Source: Solimicrobium sp. (lineage in GTDB: Bacteria; Pseudomonadota; Gammaproteobacteria; Burkholderiales; Burkholderiaceae_D). Taken from it: a DNA stretch of 51,332 bases. The stretch is taken from contig JAJNBE010000018.1 in assembly GCA_021155915.1 (NCBI GenBank), positions 1 to 51,332 on the forward strand, read 5' to 3'. The notes under the pieces were generated by a model that was given only the letters and a program-made list of their open reading frames with translations, was not told the origin of the DNA and ran no database searches. Positions 46,585 through 51,332 of the stretch are shown here, one piece after another (position 1 is the first letter of the stretch; every line of letters starts with the position of its first letter). The translations under genes were made by a program, and so were the position numbers.

Positions 46585-47691
46585 CTAACTCTGAATTAAT
46601 TTTCGGTGCCGCTGGATACTCATCAATATCCCCGCACCAAAAGCCAACGTTACCAACGCCGTTCCCCCATAACTCATCATCGGTAACGGTACACCCACGA
46701 CGGGCACAATTCCGCTAACCATACCCATGTTCACAAACGCATACGTGAAAAATATAATGGTAATAGCCCCGGCTAATAATCGCGTAAAAAAAGTAGGTGC
46801 ATGAGCGGCGATCATTAAACCACGTATAAAAAATAATAAGTAGAGCATCAATAAAACAGCACAGCCAATCAAACCAAATTCCTCAGAAAACACGGCAAAA
46901 ATAAAGTCGGTAGTACGTTCCGGTATAAATTCCAAATGCGCTTGGGTGCCTTTTAACCATCCTTTTCCTGTAATTCCGCCCGAGCCCACGGCAATCGTCG
47001 ACTGAATAATATGAAAACCCTTACCTAACGGATCGGTCGTCGGATCCAGCAACATTAGCACCCGTTCACGTTGGTAATCGTGCATGCTGCGCCACACTAA
47101 CGGCAGGCTGGCTAACCCAAGAATAATTCCTCCAATGATGACACGCCAGGATAAGCCAGCTAAAAATATCACAGATAATCCTGACGCTAACACCAGCGTA
47201 GCTGTTCCCAAATCCGGCTGTTTGAGAATTAATGCAATGGGCAAAATTAATATCAGCGCCGCTACGATAAACTCACGCCAGGTTAATTGCCCTTCGCGCC
47301 GCTGAAAATACCACGCCAACATTAACGGCATCGCTATTTTCATCATTTCTGACGGTTGTATAATCATGCCCACATTAATCCATCGCCGTGCGCCATTTTT
47401 CACAATACCGAAAAAGACCACAGCAAGCAGCAGGGTGACGCCAGCCACATACAGCGGCACAGCAAATCGCATTAATGTCTGCGGGGGCACATTTGCCGCG
47501 ATCCACATCACAATAAAAGCAATCACAATATTGCGTAATTGATCTTCAACCCGTCCGGAAAACCCGATGCCGGCAGAATATAACGTAACCATGCCGACCG
47601 ACATAATCAAAAAAATGATGATCGCTAACGGACCATCGAATACGGATACGTAAGGTCGGACAATTTGCCAAAGAGGACGTTGGGTAAGCAT
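46585..47691 (-). CDS. rodA: Rod shape-determining peptidoglycan polymerase RodA
   Basis: 368 residues, SEDS family, about ten membrane helices. Builds glycan strands of the side wall with PBP2. Family motifs: GARRWINVG...QPSEMMKIA, LKQPDLGTA, ERTTDFIFAVFSEEFGLIG and a C-terminal PLPMMSYGGTALV. The catalytic Asp lies in ...KQPDLGTA or the following loop. It is preceded on this strand by a 369-bp gap; mrdA (PBP2) is not adjacent. Confidence 0.97.
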   Translation of the reverse strand: MLTQRPLWQIVRPYVSVFDGPLAIIIFLIMSVGMVTLYSAGIGFSGRVEDQLRNIVIAFIVMWIAANVPPQTLMRFAVPLYVAGVTLLLAVVFFGIVKNGARRWINVGMIIQPSEMMKIAMPLMLAWYFQRREGQLTWREFIVAALILILPIALILKQPDLGTATLVLASGLSVIFLAGLSWRVIIGGIILGLASLPLVWRSMHDYQRERVLMLLDPTTDPLGKGFHIIQSTIAVGSGGITGKGWLKGTQAHLEFIPERTTDFIFAVFSEEFGLIGCAVLLMLYLLFFIRGLMIAAHAPTFFTRLLAGAITIIFFTYAFVNMGMVSGIVPVVGVPLPMMSYGGTALVTLAFGAGILMSIQRHRKLIQS

Positions 47692-48060
47692 GACGAGTGT
47701 TTATGATTAATTGATTAAATTGTTGGTGGCTTACGTTATTGCTGATTTACGATAGGGCCTATTGAAAAAAATAATCTATTGGGGAAAATAGTTGGCTGGC
47801 TGATCATCTATAGGATGATACCCGATCTGAATAAATCTAAGCGCTGCAAGATGGAGCGGTTATTTCATAAATTTGCAGCTTAGTTAGACAGGATACAGAA
47901 ATAGACGGGCTAAGAATTGGGCAGAATAAATCGCCCGATGTCGTATCGGTCACAAAAAACGTTTTTCCCCTTACATTTAAATTAAATTGTCCCTATCGTT
48001 CACCGCTTTAGGTGTTATGGTTTCAAGGGGAGAAGTACCTTGAAATAGCCAGGTCCACAG
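47692..48060. other. 369-bp gap between rodA and the double pentapeptide gene
   Basis: No coding frame or element copy. A spaced inverted repeat GCTGCAA...TTGCAGC (about 47841-47880) is present. The rodA promoter should be here. No clear terminator for the pentapeptide gene. Confidence 0.4.
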
Positions 48061-50406
48061 TTAAATCAGATTACGACCAATTTTATTGAGTAACTCTTCA
48101 GGAAAGGGTGTTCCTTCAAAAGTAAATTCTTTGACAACTTGCGATAATAACTGATATTTTTTCGATGCTTCTGCCACTGTTTGTTGTTTTATCAGCGCTG
48201 AAATCTCATCATTATTGGACCGGGACCCAATCAATTTGGTGTCAAACAATTGCTCTATTTTCACCCGCGTTGATCTCAAATTAGCCCCGGACAAGTTGGT
48301 TCTAGTCAAGTTAGCCCCCATCAAGTCAGCCTCAGAAAAGTCAGCCCCAGACAAGTCAGCTTTAGATACGTAAGCATTAGAAAAGATAGCCCCAGAAGAG
48401 TTAGCTTTAGACAAGCTAGCCCCAGACAAATAAGCCCCAGACAAGTTTGCCCCAGATAAGTTAGTCTTAAACAAACAAGCCCTAGACAAGTCAGCTCCAG
48501 ATAAGTCAGCCTTAGACAAGCTAGCCCCAGACAAGTTAGCTCCAGACAGGTGAGTCTTAGATAAGTTAGCATCAAACAAGTAAGCCCCGGACAAGTCAGC
48601 GCCAGACAAGTCGGCACCACACAAGTCAGCCAAACGCAATTTAGCTATAGTAAATTTAGCCCCAGTTAAGTTGTCAGCCCCAGACAAATTAGCCCTAAAC
48701 AAATTTGCCTTACGCAAGTCAGCTCCAGACAAGTTAGCCTCAGACAAGTCAGCCTCAGACAAGTCAGCCCCGCGCAAGTTAGCCTTAGACACGTTCGATC
48801 TAGACAAATTAGCCGAATGCAATTTGGCTCTAGAAAAGTAAGTCCCAGTTAAGTCCGTCTTGGTCAAGTCAGCCCTAGACAAGTCAGCCCCCGACAAGTC
48901 AGCCCCAGCCAAGTTAACTCCAGAAAAGTCAGCCTCAGACAAGTTAGCGCCAGTCAAGGTAGTCTCAGAAAAATTAGCTGAACGCACTTTAGTTTTTGAC
49001 AAGTTAGCCCTAGACAAATCAGCCCCGGACAAATCAGCCTCACAAAAGTAAATACCGGAAAGGTCAGCCCCCGCCAAATCTACTTTTTCTGAATTTTTAT
49101 TTCTTTTAATTGAATCCATCAAAGCAAACATTTTGTAATACGATTTCTCAGCGGATTCGAAATAGCCCAGTTTAAAAATAGTAGATAACGTAGTGGCTAA
49201 CGGCTCTGACAAAAAATGTGAGCCATTCCAGCGAACCTTAAGACCCCCATAAGTCCTTACCAGCACCTCTGTCATCCATGTTTCTTCACCCAAACAGGAT
49301 TCCAAGCTGGTTTTTCCGGTAAGAAAATCTAATACACGCTCCTGAGAAACATCCGATTTACTCATAAAAATTAATAGATTTTGAAATTGCTTGTCGGTTT
49401 TCACCTTCTCCATAAATGGGCGATTTTCCTGTATTCTGCATTCGACATTCACTGTGACTAACTGGTTTAAAGTAAAGTGAGGACTGTTAGATACTAATTT
49501 GTTGATTGTTTGTTTTGTTATCATGGCTGAAATATCATCATTATTAGACCAGGCCCCAATCAATTTGGTGTGAAGCAATTGCTCTTTTCTCACCCGAGTT
49601 GATCTCAAATCAGCCCCAGACATGTCTGTCTCAGTCAAATTAGCTTCAGACAAGTCAGCCTTAGACAAGTCAGCCTTAGACAAGTTAGCTCCAAACAGAT
49701 CAGCCCCACGCAAGTTAGCCTTAGACAAACAGGCCCCAGCCAAGTGAGCCCCAACTAAGTGGGCCCTCGACAAGTTAGTCCCAGATAAGTCAGCGCCAGA
49801 CAAGTCAGCTCCACATAAGTCAGCCTCAGATAAGTCAGCCCCGGTCAAGTTAGCCTCAGAAAAATTAGTGTAACGCAATGTAGCTTTAGCCAAGTCAGCC
49901 CCAGACAAATCAGCCCGGAACAAATCAGCTTCACAAAAGAAAACCACAGAAGGATTAGCGTCTGCCAAATCTAGTTTTTCTGAACCTTCGTCTCTTTTGA
50001 TTGATCCCATCAGGGCACTCATTTTGAAATGCGATTTCTCAGCGAATTCGAAATAGCCCTGTTTAAAAATAGTAGATAACCTAGTGGCTAACAGCTCAGA
50101 CAAAAAATGTGAGCCATGCCAGCAGACCTCAAGCCCACCGTAAGTATTCACTAGTAACTCTGTCATCCATTTTTTTTCACCTAAACAAGCTTCTAGGCTG
50201 GATTTTCCGGTAAGAAAATCTAATACACGCTCCTCAGAAACCGCCGATTTACACATAAAAATTAATAGATTTTGAAATTGCTTGTCAGTCTTCAAACCAT
50301 CGAGAAATGGGCGATTTTCTTCTATTCGGCTCTCTACACTCATTACGTATGATTGGTTTGAAGTAGAATGAAGATTTTTATTTACTGATCTGTTGATGGG
50401 CTGCAT
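48061..50406 (-). CDS. Tandem-duplicated pentapeptide-repeat protein
   Basis: 781 residues from the ATG at 50406. It consists of two successive family units. Unit 1 (about 22-315): N-domain SRIEENRPFLDGLK...CLGEKKWMTE, then about 25 pentapeptides. Unit 2 (about 330-781): N-domain CRIQENRPFMEKVK...CLGEETWMTE, a longer pentapeptide array, and the C-terminal FPEELLNKIGRNLI. The joint keeps part of the unit-1 C-domain (LIGAWSNNDDISAMI). The single-unit relative is 37207-38874. The start is set by the shared leader AAGAAAGTTAAC before each ATG. The repeats form right-handed beta-helices; no enzyme residues seen. It follows the partial gene at 50423 by 16 bp. Confidence 0.85.
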   Translation of the reverse strand: MQPINRSVNKNLHSTSNQSYVMSVESRIEENRPFLDGLKTDKQFQNLLIFMCKSAVSEERVLDFLTGKSSLEACLGEKKWMTELLVNTYGGLEVCWHGSHFLSELLATRLSTIFKQGYFEFAEKSHFKMSALMGSIKRDEGSEKLDLADANPSVVFFCEADLFRADLSGADLAKATLRYTNFSEANLTGADLSEADLCGADLSGADLSGTNLSRAHLVGAHLAGACLSKANLRGADLFGANLSKADLSKADLSEANLTETDMSGADLRSTRVRKEQLLHTKLIGAWSNNDDISAMITKQTINKLVSNSPHFTLNQLVTVNVECRIQENRPFMEKVKTDKQFQNLLIFMSKSDVSQERVLDFLTGKTSLESCLGEETWMTEVLVRTYGGLKVRWNGSHFLSEPLATTLSTIFKLGYFESAEKSYYKMFALMDSIKRNKNSEKVDLAGADLSGIYFCEADLSGADLSRANLSKTKVRSANFSETTLTGANLSEADFSGVNLAGADLSGADLSRADLTKTDLTGTYFSRAKLHSANLSRSNVSKANLRGADLSEADLSEANLSGADLRKANLFRANLSGADNLTGAKFTIAKLRLADLCGADLSGADLSGAYLFDANLSKTHLSGANLSGASLSKADLSGADLSRACLFKTNLSGANLSGAYLSGASLSKANSSGAIFSNAYVSKADLSGADFSEADLMGANLTRTNLSGANLRSTRVKIEQLFDTKLIGSRSNNDEISALIKQQTVAEASKKYQLLSQVVKEFTFEGTPFPEELLNKIGRNLI

Positions 50407-50422
50407 AGTTAACTTTCTTAAG

Positions 50423-51332
50423 TTAATACGGGACAAAATTCACCTGTTCGGGCGCCTCTTGCCCGGTCGGCCCACTGCGCCCAGTTGGCGGTCGATTTCC
50501 TTCCAAGTTAGGATTTTGCCTGATTATGCCATTATCGGTTGCAAGCCTGTTACACCTACCCATATCAGCCGTATTACTATAGGAAAGAATTAGACCTAAA
50601 TAGTCCACTATCTGTGCAGCGATTTCCCGCGGAGTACCGCTAAACACAAAAGAATTCGACCGGTTGAGATGGTTTACTGCCAACACGAACCCTTCGATCG
50701 CCCGGCTCTCGGTTGAATTGGAGAACCAATTTTTTATGTTCTCCATTCCGCTAAGAGGAGGAGTAGCTAGCTGTATTAAGAGTTGAATAAGCGCGTTGAC
50801 TTGTTCAGATTTCTGATGAACACTGGGGCACGATTTTCCTAACCTCTTCAAAGCGAAAGTAATTATGTCTTCCGTATTCATGCCCTTGAGGATATCAGGC
50901 TGGATGCCCCTGGCAAGTTCAATCACGCTTTCGCCTAAGCCTGACCGGTCACCAGCTGCTTCGGGAAGCGATTGATAGACCGCTATGGTTTGTTCAAGAA
51001 TAATTTTGTTATGTAACTCGACCACTTTCGGGGAAGATTTTTTAACGGTCGAGCACGCCGCCTCCCGGATATTCCTTTTCCACTCGTCGCGCAAGGTCGA
51101 GAATGTTCCTTTAATAGTAAAACTGTTTCCGGTAACCTTGCTAGATACCTTGAGTTCTTCGCCCATCTCTTCGATATCAAATTCGCCATGTGAAATGATC
51201 GCTGGCTGCCCTCCTTCTGGAGGAAACAAAAGGGCATCAAAAATAGCAGCGAGCTCGTCTTCTTTATGGCCAATATTTACGGCATGGTATTCTTTATTAA
51301 CTAGTAGGGAGATTCCCAGAAGTGGAGCAAAG
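50423..51332 (-). CDS. Unrecognised protein, N-terminus beyond the window
   Basis: The minus-strand frame is open from the window edge to TAA at 50423, at least 302 residues, mostly helical and soluble. It begins FAPLLGISLLVNKEYHAVN... and includes an acidic stretch, a helical middle (VYQSLPEAAG, ITFALKRLGKS) and a polar Pro/Gly-rich tail (NRPPTGRSGPTGQEAPEQ). The piece TPREIAAQIVDYLGL resembles the first helix of an F-box. No family recognised. Close spacing (16 bp) to the double pentapeptide gene suggests an operon. Confidence 0.7.
   Translation of the reverse strand, partial: FAPLLGISLLVNKEYHAVNIGHKEDELAAIFDALLFPPEGGQPAIISHGEFDIEEMGEELKVSSKVTGNSFTIKGTFSTLRDEWKRNIREAACSTVKKSSPKVVELHNKIILEQTIAVYQSLPEAAGDRSGLGESVIELARGIQPDILKGMNTEDIITFALKRLGKSCPSVHQKSEQVNALIQLLIQLATPPLSGMENIKNWFSNSTESRAIEGFVLAVNHLNRSNSFVFSGTPREIAAQIVDYLGLILSYSNTADMGRCNRLATDNGIIRQNPNLEGNRPPTGRSGPTGQEAPEQVNFVPY

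Overview
The window looks like a chromosomal segment of a gammaproteobacterium of the Legionellales (Coxiella/Legionella/Rickettsiella-like). This is inference from gene order and protein character, not from a marker gene. The clearest clue is the unbroken series pilB-pilC-pilD-coaE-zapD-yacG facing mutT-DUF815-argJ. Others are rplU-rpmA-obgE-proB with ispB divergent, a histone-like Lys/Ala/Pro-rich protein, a SWIB protein with a histone-like tail, and several large repeat-containing proteins of effector type.

Layout. 1-3117: end of an unknown gene, nucleoside hydrolase, YggT, histone-like protein. 3118-8616: an AT-rich gap, then nrdA-nrdB on the minus strand with two NrdR-like boxes upstream and a short palindromic element between the two genes. 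8617-10412: ampD, a PP0621-like zinc protein and a CcsA/YpjD-like membrane protein. 10831-12942: a large putative effector with a NEL-type (IpaH/SspH-like) E3 ubiquitin ligase domain, sitting between ypjD and ffh. 13210-15163: ffh and the SWIB protein. 15505-16896: a protein with an 18-residue beta-solenoid repeat that shares its N-terminal domain with the NEL protein. 17331-20047: lytic transglycosylase, rppH and a repeat protein. 20270-26096: proB, obgE, rpmA, rplU, ispB and a CNNM/CorB-type protein. 26199-31918: type IV pilus pilBCD, coaE, zapD, and yacG, a 58-codon gene. 32299-34879: mutT, DUF815 ATPase, argJ. 34880-39212: an accessory block with a second NEL-like protein (pentapeptide repeats fused to NEL), a 14-bp tandem repeat and a large pentapeptide protein. 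39213-47691: SNF2 helicase, a decayed AbiEi-like gene, periplasmic catalase, rlpA and rodA. 48061-51332: a giant pentapeptide protein built from two tandem copies of the same family unit, then an unrecognised partial protein running off the window.

Two themes connect the accessory genes. First, the six large unrecognised or repeat proteins share modules: an N-terminal W-I-G...H-Y domain in two, a NEL-like domain in two, an S-R-I-[DE]-E-N-R domain (three copies) in two, and a short C-terminal P-x-[ED]-[LIV] helix reminiscent of an F-box start in three or four. This suggests a family of host-directed, possibly ubiquitin-related effectors. Second, a non-coding palindromic element of about 140-150 bp, bounded by GAGACCTCTGCA and its complement, occurs as six near-complete copies, two decayed copies and one terminal-repeat-only copy. 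Several lie inside housekeeping operons (nrdA/nrdB, obgE/proB, pilB/pilC).
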